Positions 37,469-45,664 of a DNA stretch of 64,000 bases are shown here, in pieces. How positions within the stretch are numbered: position 1 is the stretch's first letter; each line of letters starts with the position of its first letter. Location: the NCBI GenBank assembly GCA_020622165.1, contig JACNMN010000001.1, forward strand, positions 434,001 through 498,000. Reading direction: 5' to 3'. The position numbers and the translations under genes are program-made. Under the pieces are notes generated by a model that was not told where the DNA came from, searched no databases, and saw only the letters and a program-made list of their open reading frames with translations. Source of the stretch: Boseongicola sp. H5. Lineage in GTDB: Bacteria; Pseudomonadota; Alphaproteobacteria; Rhodobacterales; Rhodobacteraceae.

Positions 37469-37990
37469 ATGTCAAGACGGATCCTCTGCGCGATCATGAT
37501 TCTGGTGATGCCGATCCAGGCCCAGGCGCAGACCTGCAGGCTGGACTTCATCATCTCGATAACGCAGGGCGTGGGCGACATCCGCCCCGGCTCCGAGCTT
37601 TCCGGCCGGGCGGACTTCACCACCGAAGGCAGTTTCCGGCAGGAAGGCGGCGCCACCGCGCATTTCGCCACCGGCACCATGGTGCTTGAGGGCGACATCA
37701 CCGGCCCGGTCTGGACCCTGATCACCACCAGCCGGGATTTCATGTTCGATCTGGTCGGCGTCTACGCCCACCACGTCACCGGGTTTTCCTTTGCCGGCGC
37801 AACCTTCGAGGGACCGATGGCGCTCACGCTTTACGGCGAACCGGGTACGCGGCCCGAACCGATCCCGCCGGTGACGCAGGCGGAATGGGACAGCCTGACG
37901 CTTCGGCGCAGCTTTCAGCTTCATTCCGACAGCGGCGACATGCTGGCCGGGGACGTGACGACACTCACTGCGACCTGTTCGGGCGCTTGA
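37469..37990 (+). CDS. secreted uncharacterised protein with two cysteines
   Basis: This is a 173-residue exported protein. The signal peptide runs to AQAQ (about 20), and the mature chain begins TCRLDFIIS. The rest is beta-rich, with a C-terminal TATCSGA, so one disulfide between the terminal cysteines is likely. I do not recognise the family. It has ATG start with weak upstream purines (GGCTCCCG), and the 224-base gap before ffh carries two hairpins. Confidence 0.65.
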   Translation: MSRRILCAIMILVMPIQAQAQTCRLDFIISITQGVGDIRPGSELSGRADFTTEGSFRQEGGATAHFATGTMVLEGDITGPVWTLITTSRDFMFDLVGVYAHHVTGFSFAGATFEGPMALTLYGEPGTRPEPIPPVTQAEWDSLTLRRSFQLHSDSGDMLAGDVTTLTATCSGA

Positions 37991-38045
37991 CACCGCCCGT
38001 CTCTCCGGCCTAAACGGGCCGTCAAATACCGGAAGCATCAGCATC

Positions 38046-38127
38046 CGGTCCTGTGACACATACAGGATCGCCCCCCGTCAGCGAGGTTTCGCCCACGGGG
38101 GCAAAACCCGTTTGGTTTTGTCCCCCG
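38046..38127 (+). other. two hairpins in the leader region before ffh
   Basis: The first hairpin has arms CGGTCCTGT and ACAGGATCG (38046-38054 and 38062-38070; one G-U pair) with a 7-base loop. The second has arms CGGGGGCAAAAC and GTTTTGTCCCCCG (38096-38107 and 38115-38127; one bulged base) with a 7-base loop. Together they span most of the gap between the secreted-protein gene and ffh. The second could terminate the former or attenuate ffh. I see no SRP RNA sequence here. Confidence 0.45.
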
Positions 38128-38214
38128 ATGGAAATGACGCCGGGCCTTGGTGCATTCGGCCATGTCCCTTACCTGTCAGGGGCAAAGCAGAGGTAACAAA
38201 GGGGGCCGTGGCCC

Positions 38215-39723
38215 ATGTTTGAAAATCTGTCCGAACGCCTCTCCGGCGTCTTTGACCGCCTGACCAAGCAGGGCGCGCTCAGCGAGGATGATGTGCGGAC
38301 CGCGATGCGCGAGGTCCGCGTGGCGCTGCTGGAGGCGGATGTGTCCCTGCCCGTCGCGCGCGAGTTCATCAAGGCGGTGGAGAAAAAGGCGACCGGCGCC
38401 TCGGTGACCAAGTCGGTCACGCCGGGCCAGCAGGTCGTCAAGATCGTTCATGACGAGTTGATCGGCACGCTGCGGGGCGAAGGCGACCCCGGTGCGCTCA
38501 AGATCGACAATCCGCCCGCACCGATCCTGATGGTCGGCCTGCAGGGCTCGGGCAAGACCACCACCACCGCCAAGCTGGCCAAACGCCTGAAAGACCGCGA
38601 GGGCAAGCGCGTGCTGATGGCATCGCTCGACACCAACCGGCCCGCGGCGATGGAACAGCTTGCGATCCTCGGCGCCCAGATCGGCGTCGACACGCTTCCG
38701 ATCGTCAAGGGCGAGGACCCGGTCACGATCGCGAAGCGCGCCAGGACGCAAGCCAGCCTGGGCGGCTACGATGTCTATATGCTCGACACTGCCGGGCGGC
38801 TTCATATCGACGCCGAACTGATCGCCCAGGCCGCCGCCGTGCGCGATGTGGCCAAGCCCCGCGAAACGCTGCTGGTCGTCGATGGCCTGACCGGTCAGGA
38901 CGCGGTGAACGTGGCGCAGGAATTCGACGACAAGATCGGCGTGACCGGTGTCGTCCTGACCCGGATGGATGGCGACGGGCGCGGCGGTGCGGCGCTCAGC
39001 ATGCGCGCGATCACCGGCAAGCCGATCCGCTTCGTGGGTCTGGGCGAGAAGATGGACGCCATCGAGACCTTCGAGCCGGAGCGGATCGCGGGCCGTATCC
39101 TCGGCATGGGCGACATCGTCGCGCTGGTGGAGAGGGCGCAGGAAACGCTGGAGGCCGAACAGGCCGAGCGTATGATGAAGCGCTTCCAGAAGGGTCAGTT
39201 CAACATGAACGACCTGCGCTCACAGCTCGATCAGATGCTCAAGATGGGCGGCATGGAAGGCATGATGTCGATGATGCCCGGCATGGCCAAGATGTCGAAA
39301 CAACTGGACGAGGCGGGCTTCGATGACGCGGTGATCCGCCGCCAGATCGCGCTGATCAACTCCATGACCAAACGCGAACGGGCCAATCCGGGCCTGCTGC
39401 AGGCGTCGCGCAAGAAGCGCATCGCGGCAGGCGCGGGTCAGGAGGTGAGCGACCTGAACAAGCTTCTGAAGATGCAGCGGCAGATGTCGGACGCGATGAA
39501 GAAGCTTGGCAAGATGGGCAAGAAGGGGATGATGCGCGGCGGTCTCGGCGCGCTCATGGGGCGCGGGACGCCCGATGCGCTGAAGGGGATGGACCCGGCC
39601 GCGATGGACCCCAAGGCGCTCGAGGCCGCGGCCCGGCAGATGGGTCAGGGCGGCGGCTTGCCGGGCCTCGGCGGTGGCGGAGGCCTGCCCCCGGGCCTCG
39701 GCGGGTTCGGCAAGAAGAAATGA
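38215..39723 (+). CDS. ffh: signal recognition particle protein Ffh
   Basis: This 502-residue GTPase targets membrane proteins co-translationally with 4.5S RNA and FtsY. It has an N-terminal four-helix domain, the P-loop GLQGSGKT (108-115), the DTAGR motif and a Met-rich M domain (KMGGMEGMMSMMPGMAKM, about 340-360). The C-terminal tail is a Gly/Pro-rich run ending in GFGKKK, longer than in E. coli. Its stop overlaps the first of four GNAT genes (ATGA), which begins a long operon through rpmE. Confidence 0.97.
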   Translation: MFENLSERLSGVFDRLTKQGALSEDDVRTAMREVRVALLEADVSLPVAREFIKAVEKKATGASVTKSVTPGQQVVKIVHDELIGTLRGEGDPGALKIDNPPAPILMVGLQGSGKTTTTAKLAKRLKDREGKRVLMASLDTNRPAAMEQLAILGAQIGVDTLPIVKGEDPVTIAKRARTQASLGGYDVYMLDTAGRLHIDAELIAQAAAVRDVAKPRETLLVVDGLTGQDAVNVAQEFDDKIGVTGVVLTRMDGDGRGGAALSMRAITGKPIRFVGLGEKMDAIETFEPERIAGRILGMGDIVALVERAQETLEAEQAERMMKRFQKGQFNMNDLRSQLDQMLKMGGMEGMMSMMPGMAKMSKQLDEAGFDDAVIRRQIALINSMTKRERANPGLLQASRKKRIAAGAGQEVSDLNKLLKMQRQMSDAMKKLGKMGKKGMMRGGLGALMGRGTPDALKGMDPAAMDPKALEAAARQMGQGGGLPGLGGGGGLPPGLGGFGKKK

Positions 39724-40244
39724 CCGCGACCACGATCCATATCCCCACGCTTCAGACGGAGCGTCTGAGCTTGCGCGCGCCCGGTCCGCAGGACGTGGCG
39801 CCGTTCGCGGCCTTCTTTGCCTCGGACCCGTCCAGACCCATCGGCGGGCCGCTGGATCTGGCGCAATCCTGGCGGTTGCTGGCGGGGATCATCGGGCATT
39901 GGGGCCTGCGCGGATACGGCCGCTGGATCGTGACGTGGAAAGGGTCGGACGCGGCCATCGGCCTTGTCGGGCTGCACCATCCCCAGGACTGGCCGGAGGT
40001 CGAGATCGGGTGGACGGTCTGGGGCGACGGTCTCGGCAAGGGCGTGGCACAGGAGGCGTCGCGCCGGGCCCGGTCCCACGGGTTCGAGACGCTGGGCCTG
40101 TCGACGCTGATCAGCTCCTGCGCACCGGACAATCCGCGCTCGGCCAAGGTCGCCGAACGGCTTGGCGCCGTGCGCGATGGCGCCTGGACCCATCCCGAAT
40201 ACGGCCCGTTCGACATCTGGCGCCACCCGAAGACCGCGCCATGA
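39720..40244 (+). CDS. GNAT acetyltransferase (tandem copy 1 of 4)
   Basis: This 174-residue enzyme belongs to the RimJ/RimL-type GNAT group: TERLSLRAP at the start, GHWGLRGYGRWIV in the middle strand, GWTVWGDGLGKGVAQEA at the acetyl-CoA loop (motif A), and NPRSAKVAERLGA near the C-terminus. It overlaps the ffh stop by four bases. The GNAT copies 2-4 follow in the same operon and share these blocks, so the four arose by tandem duplication. Likely acetyl-CoA-dependent N-acetylation; substrate unknown, with ribosomal proteins possible given the rpsP operon downstream. Confidence 0.88.
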   Translation: MTATTIHIPTLQTERLSLRAPGPQDVAPFAAFFASDPSRPIGGPLDLAQSWRLLAGIIGHWGLRGYGRWIVTWKGSDAAIGLVGLHHPQDWPEVEIGWTVWGDGLGKGVAQEASRRARSHGFETLGLSTLISSCAPDNPRSAKVAERLGAVRDGAWTHPEYGPFDIWRHPKTAP

Positions 40245-40341
40245 CGACACCGCACCCCGATATCCTACGCCGCTCCACAGCTTTGCCCACAGGCAGAGCC
40301 GGATTGTCTTGCGGTTTTCGAACATCCGCCGAGGCCTGTGC

Positions 40342-40884
40342 ATGACCGCCCATCTCGCCGACACCCCCGTGCTCGAGACCGAGCGTCTGATCCTGCGCGC
40401 GCCCCGCGCGGAGGATTTCGACGCCTTCGCGCCCTTCGTAATGTCCGAGAGGTCGCGGTTCATCGGCGGTGGCGCCGACAAGGACCGGGGGTTCGCGTGG
40501 CGCGTGCTCGCGGTCCTGTCGGGGCATTGGCATCTGCACGGCTGGGGCACCTTCGTCGCCGAAAGCAAGGCCAGCGGCGCGCCCCTGGGCTCGATGGGTC
40601 CGTGGTATCCCGCGGGCTGGCCCGAGCGCGAGCTGGGCTGGACGATCTGGGACCCGCGGGCCGAAGGCACCGGTATCGCCTTCGAGGCGGTCGAGCGTGT
40701 GCGCCGCCATGCCTTCGGCGATCTCGGCTGGACCACCGCGGTCAGCTACATCGACCCGCGGAACACGCGCTCCATCGCGCTGGCCGAACGTCTCGGCTGC
40801 CGGCTGGACGAAACCGCCGCCCGCCCGCATCCTGACGAGCCCTGCCTCGTCTATCGCCACCCCGCGCCGGAGGCTTTGGCATGA
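40342..40884 (+). CDS. GNAT acetyltransferase (tandem copy 2 of 4)
   Basis: This is a 180-residue RimJ/RimL-type GNAT. Shared blocks are TERLILRAP, GHWHLHGWGTFVA, GWTIWDPRAEGTGIAFEA and NTRSIALAERLGC. It is separated from copy 1 by 97 bases, the only non-overlapping step in the array, and its start ATG follows GAGGCCTGTGC. Its last codons (HPAPEALA) are encoded by DNA nearly identical to the end of copy 3. Its stop overlaps copy 3 by four bases. Confidence 0.88.
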   Translation: MTAHLADTPVLETERLILRAPRAEDFDAFAPFVMSERSRFIGGGADKDRGFAWRVLAVLSGHWHLHGWGTFVAESKASGAPLGSMGPWYPAGWPERELGWTIWDPRAEGTGIAFEAVERVRRHAFGDLGWTTAVSYIDPRNTRSIALAERLGCRLDETAARPHPDEPCLVYRHPAPEALA

Positions 40885-41396
40885 CCATACCCACCGTCAC
40901 CACCGAGCGCCTGACCATGCGCGCGCCGCAACTGTCGGATTTCGACGCCTATGCCGATTTCCGCGGCTCGGATCGGGCCGCCTTTGTTGGTGGGCCTAAC
41001 TCTCCCATGCAAGCATGGCAGCAGTTCTGCGCGCTGGCCGGGCAGTTGCAGATCCGCGGGTATGGCCGTTGGATCATCGCCGACAAAGACACCGATGAAC
41101 CCTTGGGGGTGTCCGGGATTCACCATCCCGTTGAATGGCCCGAGCCGGAACTCGCCTGGTCGCTCTTTGCGGCAGGCGAAGGGCGCGGCATCGCCTATGA
41201 AGCGGCGCTGGCCGTGCGCGCCTATGCCTATGAGACGCTTGACTGGACCACGGTTATCAGCTGCGTCGATAGCAGGAATGCCCGCTCTCTGGCCCTGGCG
41301 AAACGCCTGGGCTGCAAGCCCGATGGCCAATTCACCCACGAGCTCTTCGGGACGATGGATGTCTGGCGGCACCCCGCGCCGGAGGCCTTGGCATGA
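40881..41396 (+). CDS. GNAT acetyltransferase (tandem copy 3 of 4)
   Basis: This 171-residue GNAT shares TERLTMRAP, GQLQIRGYGRWII, AWSLFAAGEGRGIAYEA and NARSLALAKRLGC with its neighbours. The start overlaps the stop of copy 2 and its stop overlaps copy 4. The end of the gene (about 28 bases, 41370-41397) matches the end of copy 2 at 27 positions, which indicates recent duplication or gene conversion. The active-site loop differs from copy 1, so substrates may have diverged. Confidence 0.88.
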   Translation: MTIPTVTTERLTMRAPQLSDFDAYADFRGSDRAAFVGGPNSPMQAWQQFCALAGQLQIRGYGRWIIADKDTDEPLGVSGIHHPVEWPEPELAWSLFAAGEGRGIAYEAALAVRAYAYETLDWTTVISCVDSRNARSLALAKRLGCKPDGQFTHELFGTMDVWRHPAPEALA

Positions 41397-41902
41397 CAGA
41401 GATCCTTGCCACAGATCGGCTGAACCTTCGCCGGCCCGCCGCTCAGGATGAAGACGCCACCACAGCGTTCTACATGTCCGAACGGTCGAAGATGACGGGC
41501 GGTCATGTCCCGCGCCCGGCGGCGTGGCGGCATTTTGCATCGACACTCGGTCATTGGGAAGTGCGCGGCTACGGCTTGTGGGCCGTCACGCAGCGCGGTG
41601 AGGATACGATCATCGGCCTTGTCGGGCCCTATTATCCCGACGGCTGGCCAGAAACAGAAATCGGTTGGCTGATGTTCGACGGGGCGGAGGGCAAGGGCTA
41701 TGCGTTCGAGGCGGCGAAAGCGGCCCGCGACTACTGCTACGGCACGCTCGGCTGGACAACAGCGGTCAGCTATATCGCGCCGGGCAATACCCGCTCCATT
41801 GCGCTGGCCGAGCGGCTTGATTGCACGCTGGACGAAGCGGCCGCAAAACCGAAACCCGACACGCTTGTCTATCGCCACCCCGCTCCGGAGACTCCGCAAT
41901 GA
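41393..41902 (+). CDS. GNAT acetyltransferase (tandem copy 4 of 4)
   Basis: This 169-residue GNAT has TDRLNLRRP, GHWEVRGYGLWAV, GWLMFDGAEGKGYAFEA and NTRSIALAERLDC. The C-terminus [10 protein letters not shown] resembles copies 2 and 3. It starts within the copy 3 stop and ends within the chorismate mutase start (ATGA at 41899). It completes the array and ties it to the next gene in translation. Confidence 0.88.
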   Translation: MTEILATDRLNLRRPAAQDEDATTAFYMSERSKMTGGHVPRPAAWRHFASTLGHWEVRGYGLWAVTQRGEDTIIGLVGPYYPDGWPETEIGWLMFDGAEGKGYAFEAAKAARDYCYGTLGWTTAVSYIAPGNTRSIALAERLDCTLDEAAAKPKPDTLVYRHPAPETPQ

Positions 41903-42195
41903 GTGATGCCGCCACCCGCGCCGCCGCGCTTCTGAAAGAGCACCGCGAGAGCATCGACCGGCTGGATGCGATCCTCGTCTACACGCTTGGCGAGCGGTTC
42001 AAGCGCACGCAGGCGGTGGGCCGCCTCAAAGCCGATCACGACCTTCCCCCGTCCGACCCCGCGCGCGAAGCGCAGCAGATCGAACGGCTTGAAGACCTGG
42101 CGCGCCGGGCCGATCTGGACCCGGAATTCGCCAAGAAGTTTCTGAACTTCATCATCGCTGAAGTCATTCAGCATCACAAGAAACACCAGGAATAA
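41899..42195 (+). CDS. chorismate mutase (AroQ-type)
   Basis: This 98-residue all-helical enzyme converts chorismate to prephenate in phenylalanine and tyrosine synthesis. It follows the short monofunctional AroQ pattern: [19 protein letters not shown] in helix 1, [20 protein letters not shown], and the last helix [17 protein letters not shown]. Placement between ffh/GNATs and rpsP is common in this family of bacteria. The start overlaps the GNAT copy 4 stop. Confidence 0.93.
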   Translation: MSDAATRAAALLKEHRESIDRLDAILVYTLGERFKRTQAVGRLKADHDLPPSDPAREAQQIERLEDLARRADLDPEFAKKFLNFIIAEVIQHHKKHQE

Positions 42196-42235
42196 CAGGC
42201 ATCTGCCTGTCCACGCCATCAAAGGAGATCACCCC

Positions 42236-42676
42236 ATGGCTATGAAGATCCGGCTCGCCCGCGGCGGCTCGAAAAAACGTCCCTTCTATCGCATCGTGGC
42301 CGCCGACAGCCGCATGCCCCGCGACGGGCGCTATATCGAGAAACTGGGCACCTATAACCCGCTTCTGCCGAAAGACAGCGAAGAGCGCGTGAAGATGGAT
42401 ATGGAGCGCGTGCAGCACTGGCTGAACGAGGGCGCGCAGCCCACCGACCGCGTTTCCCGCTTTCTGGAAGCCGCCGGCGTGATCGAGAAGAAAGAGCGCG
42501 CGAACATGAAGAAGGCCGAGCCCGGCAAGAAGGCCATCGAACGCGCCGAAGAGAAGGCCGCGAAAGCTGCCGCCGCCGCCGAAGCGCCGGCCGAGGAGGA
42601 GGCCCCCGCGGAAGAGGCGGCCGTGGAAGAGACCGCAGCCGCGGACACGCCTGCCGAGGAAGAAAAGACCGAATAA
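42236..42676 (+). CDS. rpsP: 30S ribosomal protein S16
   Basis: This is a 146-residue protein. The first ~80 residues are the S16 fold ([18 protein letters not shown], then [13 protein letters not shown]). Residues 85-146 form a Lys/Glu/Ala-rich tail that ends in acidic Glu-rich repeats ([16 protein letters not shown]). S16 is usually ~80-90 residues, so this is a large acidic extension. Strong RBS AAAGGAG is present. A GC-rich hairpin lies just after the stop. Confidence 0.95.
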   Translation: MAMKIRLARGGSKKRPFYRIVAADSRMPRDGRYIEKLGTYNPLLPKDSEERVKMDMERVQHWLNEGAQPTDRVSRFLEAAGVIEKKERANMKKAEPGKKAIERAEEKAAKAAAAAEAPAEEEAPAEEAAVEETAAADTPAEEEKTE

Positions 42677-42685
42677 TCAGGTTGC

Positions 42686-42717
42686 GTGCGGCCCGGCCCC
42701 TGCCGGTCGGGCCGCAC
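42686..42717 (+). other. GC-rich hairpin after rpsP
   Basis: This is a perfect 10-bp inverted repeat GTGCGGCCCG/CGGGCCGCAC with a 12-base loop and no T-run, 10 bases past the rpsP stop. It may act as a transcript-stabilising or attenuating structure within the operon. Confidence 0.45.
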
Positions 42718-42743
42718 CCCCAATCAACCGGGACACCCCGTAT

Positions 42744-42884
42744 ATGTTTCGCCTGATCCGTCTTGTCGCTCTGCTCCTGCTGGCCTTTCTGGCCGGTGTC
42801 CTGTTCGAGCGGAGCCACCAGCAGGGTCTGTGCGAGCGCTCCGGCGGCGCATGGATGCGGGCCGGTTTCTGCGCGGAAGGTTAG
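42744..42884 (+). CDS. 46-residue small membrane protein between rpsP and rimM
   Basis: This ORF of 47 codons encodes a basic N-terminus (MFRLIRL), one hydrophobic helix (VALLLLAFLAGVLFE) and a soluble tail with two cysteines (LCERSGGAWMRAGFCAEG). The cysteines would face the periplasm if the N-terminus stays inside. It starts 67 bases after rpsP and ends three bases before rimM. RBS is weak (GGGACACCCCGT). I do not know a function; the C...GxW...GxC tail resembles a small disulfide motif. Confidence 0.6.
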   Translation: MFRLIRLVALLLLAFLAGVLFERSHQQGLCERSGGAWMRAGFCAEG

Positions 42885-42887
42885 GCG

Positions 42888-43412
42888 ATGAAAGATCGGA
42901 TCTGCGTCGGCGCCATCACGGGGTCCTTCGGGGTCAAGGGCGAGGCGCGGGTCAAGTCCTTCTGCGCCGATCCCGCCGCGATCGGAGATTACGGCCCGCT
43001 TTCCAGCGAGGATGGCAGCCGCAGCTTCACCCTGAAGATAACCCGCCCGGTCAAAACCGGCTTCGCCGTGCGGCTTTCCGGCGTGACGAGCAAGGAACAG
43101 GCGGATGCGCTGCGTGGCACCCGGCTTTATGCGCCGCGCGACGCGCTGCCCGGCCTGCCCGACGACGAGTTCTACCATGCCGACCTGATCGGGCTGACGG
43201 TGCTCGACACCGGCGGCACCGATCATGGCAAGGTCCATGCTGTTCACAATCACGGGGCGGGCGATCTTCTGGAGCTTCGCCCCAAGGGCCGTAAAGGCGG
43301 CGTTCTTGTCCCCTTCACCCGGGACATCGTGCCGACGGTCGATCTGACATCCGGGCGGATCATCATCGACCCGCCGGAGGGGCTTTTCGACGATCCGGAC
43401 AGCAGCACATGA
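42888..43412 (+). CDS. rimM: 16S rRNA processing protein RimM
   Basis: This 174-residue protein assists maturation of the 30S head. The N-terminal RimM barrel begins [21 protein letters not shown], and the C-terminal PRC-barrel starts near [17 protein letters not shown]. Both are of normal length. It lies between S16 and TrmD, the standard operon, and overlaps the next gene by four bases. Confidence 0.96.
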   Translation: MKDRICVGAITGSFGVKGEARVKSFCADPAAIGDYGPLSSEDGSRSFTLKITRPVKTGFAVRLSGVTSKEQADALRGTRLYAPRDALPGLPDDEFYHADLIGLTVLDTGGTDHGKVHAVHNHGAGDLLELRPKGRKGGVLVPFTRDIVPTVDLTSGRIIIDPPEGLFDDPDSST

Positions 43413-43924
43413 CCCCGGCATTCGACAAGGTTCTGGTGGTCGGCGGAACCGGCATGCTGGCGGATGCAAGCCGCTGGATCGCGGGCCATTGCAATCACCT
43501 GACCCTGCTTGCCCGCAGGCCCGAGGCGCTTGCCAAGGAGCTTGGCGCGACGGCGGTGCCCATCGACTGGTCGGGGCCGGATGCCACTGGACGGCTTTCG
43601 GCTCTGCCCCGGGATTTCGACCTTGCGGTAAGCTGGCTTCATGATGCGGCCGCCTTTCTGGCCCGGCCGATCGAGGACTGCCTGAAACCGGGCGGGCGGT
43701 CGATCCGCGTTCACGGCTCCCGGTCCGCCGATCCCCACACCCGCGCGGCACGCGACCCGGACCCCCGCCCGGATGTCGCCCGGCAGGTGGTGATCCTCGG
43801 CTGGCATCCCGAACCGGGAGACGGCCAGCGCTGGCTCAGTAATGCGGAGATCAGCGCCGGTGTCGTCGCGGCCATCCGCGAGCCCGTTTTCGAGGCCCTG
43901 ACCATCGGAGGCGCAAGTGGCTGA
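43409..43924 (+). CDS. Rossmann-fold (SDR-like) protein of unknown function
   Basis: This is a 171-residue protein. It starts with a beta-strand/loop typical of a nucleotide fold ([19 protein letters not shown]), but is much shorter than short-chain dehydrogenases and lacks a Tyr-Lys catalytic pair in the usual places. It lies between rimM (four-base overlap) and trmD (eight-base overlap), so translation is coupled. It may bind NAD(P) or be a degenerate reductase. Confidence 0.72.
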   Translation: MTPAFDKVLVVGGTGMLADASRWIAGHCNHLTLLARRPEALAKELGATAVPIDWSGPDATGRLSALPRDFDLAVSWLHDAAAFLARPIEDCLKPGGRSIRVHGSRSADPHTRAARDPDPRPDVARQVVILGWHPEPGDGQRWLSNAEISAGVVAAIREPVFEALTIGGASG

Positions 43925-44747
43925 TGCGCCCAGATCCCATGGCCGGCTGTCGATTTCGGCCAGCGCGACGCCCCGCGATCTGCTGACGCCCTCGCCTCGC
44001 CTGAAGGGCGCATGGACGGCCAAAGTGATCACCCTTTTCCCCGAGATGTTTCCCGGTGTCCTTGGGGCATCGCTGACGGGCAAGGCCCTGCAGGACGGGC
44101 TCTGGGCGCTGGAGACGGTCGATCTGCGCGCCTTCGGCACGGGCAAGCACCGCAATGTGGACGACACGCCCGCAGGCGGCGGCGCGGGTCTGGTGATGCG
44201 CCCGGACGTGCTTGGCCGCGCGCTTGGCATGGCCGCACGCGGCACACCGGACGATCCGGAGCGCTGGCCGCGCGTGTATCTTTCTCCGCGCGGCAAACCC
44301 TTCACCCAGAAAGACGCGCAACGGTTTTCGCAGGCCGAGGGAATCACGCTGCTCTGCGGGCGGTTCGAAGGCGTGGACCAGCGGGTGATCGAGCATTTCG
44401 GGCTGGAGGAGATCTCCATCGGCGACTTTGTCCTCACCGGCGGAGAGATCGCGGCACAAGCCTTGATTGATGCCACCGTCCGGCTTATACCCCGCGTGCT
44501 TGGGAATCAGGCATCGACGGAGGAGGAGTCCTTCTCCGAAGGGCTGCTGGAACACCCGCATTATACGAAACCGGCCGTCTGGGAAGGCCGCGAGATACCT
44601 GAGATTCTCCTTTCAGGCCATCACGCGAAAATCGCCCGCTGGCGGAAGGCCATGGCCGAAAGGCTGACCAAGGAACGTCGCCCTGACCTCTGGCGGGCTT
44701 ATCTTGCGGCGCAGGATAGGGACCCGGACGGAGACCAAGAGCTCTGA
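43917..44747 (+). CDS. trmD: tRNA (guanine-N1-)-methyltransferase TrmD
   Basis: This 276-residue SPOUT methyltransferase modifies G37 in tRNAs with a G36. Signatures are [13 protein letters not shown], the ligand knot around [15 protein letters not shown], and [22 protein letters not shown]. The GTG start at 43917 has GGAGG upstream and overlaps the preceding gene by eight bases. About 35 residues precede the normal TrmD start, a short N-terminal extension; no internal ATG fits better. It is followed by rplS. Confidence 0.95.
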   Translation: MADAPRSHGRLSISASATPRDLLTPSPRLKGAWTAKVITLFPEMFPGVLGASLTGKALQDGLWALETVDLRAFGTGKHRNVDDTPAGGGAGLVMRPDVLGRALGMAARGTPDDPERWPRVYLSPRGKPFTQKDAQRFSQAEGITLLCGRFEGVDQRVIEHFGLEEISIGDFVLTGGEIAAQALIDATVRLIPRVLGNQASTEEESFSEGLLEHPHYTKPAVWEGREIPEILLSGHHAKIARWRKAMAERLTKERRPDLWRAYLAAQDRDPDGDQEL

Positions 44748-44796
44748 GGGGACATCACATTCGCGGGCAAACCGTGATCATATATGGAGAGTTGCG

Positions 44797-45180
44797 ATGA
44801 ATCTGATCGCACAGATCGAGGCGGAACAAGTTGCCGCCCTCGGGGCGGATATCCCCGATTTCAAGGCCGGCGACACCGTTCGCGTCGGCTACAAGGTGAC
44901 CGAGGGCACCCGCTCTCGCGTTCAGAATTACGAAGGCGTCTGCATCGCCCGCAAGAACGGCGACGGCATCTCCGGCTCCTTCACCGTCCGCAAGATCAGC
45001 TTCGGCGAAGGTGTGGAGCGGGTCTTTCCGCTGCATTCGACCAATATCGAGTCGATCACCGTGGTGCGCCGCGGCCGGGTCCGTCGCGCGAAGCTCTACT
45101 ATCTGCGCTCGCGCCGGGGCAAATCGGCCCGGATCGCCGAGGATTCCCACTACAAGCCCAAATCTGGCGCTGAAGCGTAA
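44797..45180 (+). CDS. rplS: 50S ribosomal protein L19
   Basis: This 127-residue protein has the L19 core [16 protein letters not shown] and [14 protein letters not shown]. The start ATG at 44797 has GGAGAG upstream and is preferred to 44704, which would overlap trmD. The usual C-terminal basic stretch follows. It forms part of the interface between the subunits. rpmE follows after 11 bases. Confidence 0.97.
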   Translation: MNLIAQIEAEQVAALGADIPDFKAGDTVRVGYKVTEGTRSRVQNYEGVCIARKNGDGISGSFTVRKISFGEGVERVFPLHSTNIESITVVRRGRVRRAKLYYLRSRRGKSARIAEDSHYKPKSGAEA

Positions 45181-45191
45181 GGAGCGGCGAG

Positions 45192-45413
45192 ATGAAAAAA
45201 GACATCCATCCCGACTATCACGTCATCGACGTCAAGATGACGAATGGCGATATCGTGCAAATGAAATCCACCTGGGGCGCGGAGGGCGACACGCTCTCGC
45301 TCGACATCGACCCTTCGGTGCATCCGGCCTGGACCGGCGGCAGTTCCCGCCTGATGGATACCGGCGGGCGCGTATCGAAGTTCAAGAAGAAATACGAAGG
45401 CCTCGGGTTTTGA
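45192..45413 (+). CDS. rpmE: 50S ribosomal protein L31
   Basis: This 73-residue protein begins [20 protein letters not shown] and ends YEGLGF. It has no CxxC pairs, so it is a zinc-free (C-minus) L31. RBS GGAGCGGCG lies before the ATG. It is the last gene of the ffh-rpmE run and is followed by a clear terminator. Confidence 0.95.
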   Translation: MKKDIHPDYHVIDVKMTNGDIVQMKSTWGAEGDTLSLDIDPSVHPAWTGGSSRLMDTGGRVSKFKKKYEGLGF

Positions 45414-45437
45414 TCTCCGGGTTCTCGTCGAAACTCA

Positions 45438-45469
45438 GAAACGCCATCCCGGACCGGGGTGGCGTTTTT
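45438..45469 (+). terminator. rho-independent terminator after rpmE
   Basis: This is an 11-bp stem (AAACGCCATCCC with GGGGTGGCGTTT) with a loop of a few bases, followed by TTTTT. It lies 25 bases past the rpmE stop. Confidence 0.88.
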
Positions 45470-45664
45470 CCGTTCGGGCGCCCGCAAAAGCCGCATCCCG
45501 GCTGATCGGTGCCGGCCGCGCGCCCGAAAGTGACCTCCAAACCATCATATATGGGCCATCCGCGGCTTTCCGCTTAACACCCGTCCAACCCTTCCCTATA
45601 TTCGCGCCTCACAGGCGCCCCACCAAATGAGGGTGCATTTCACGGGTAACGCGAGGGGCTCACC

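Noticed and set aside
38000-38214. possible SRP (4.5S) RNA gene before ffh
   Set aside because: The conserved GGAAGCAG-type loop of SRP RNA is not present; only two hairpins are seen.
45560-45664. possible CtrA site before mipZ
   Set aside because: Only one TTAAC half-site is present, so the full TTAA-N7-TTAAC pattern fails.
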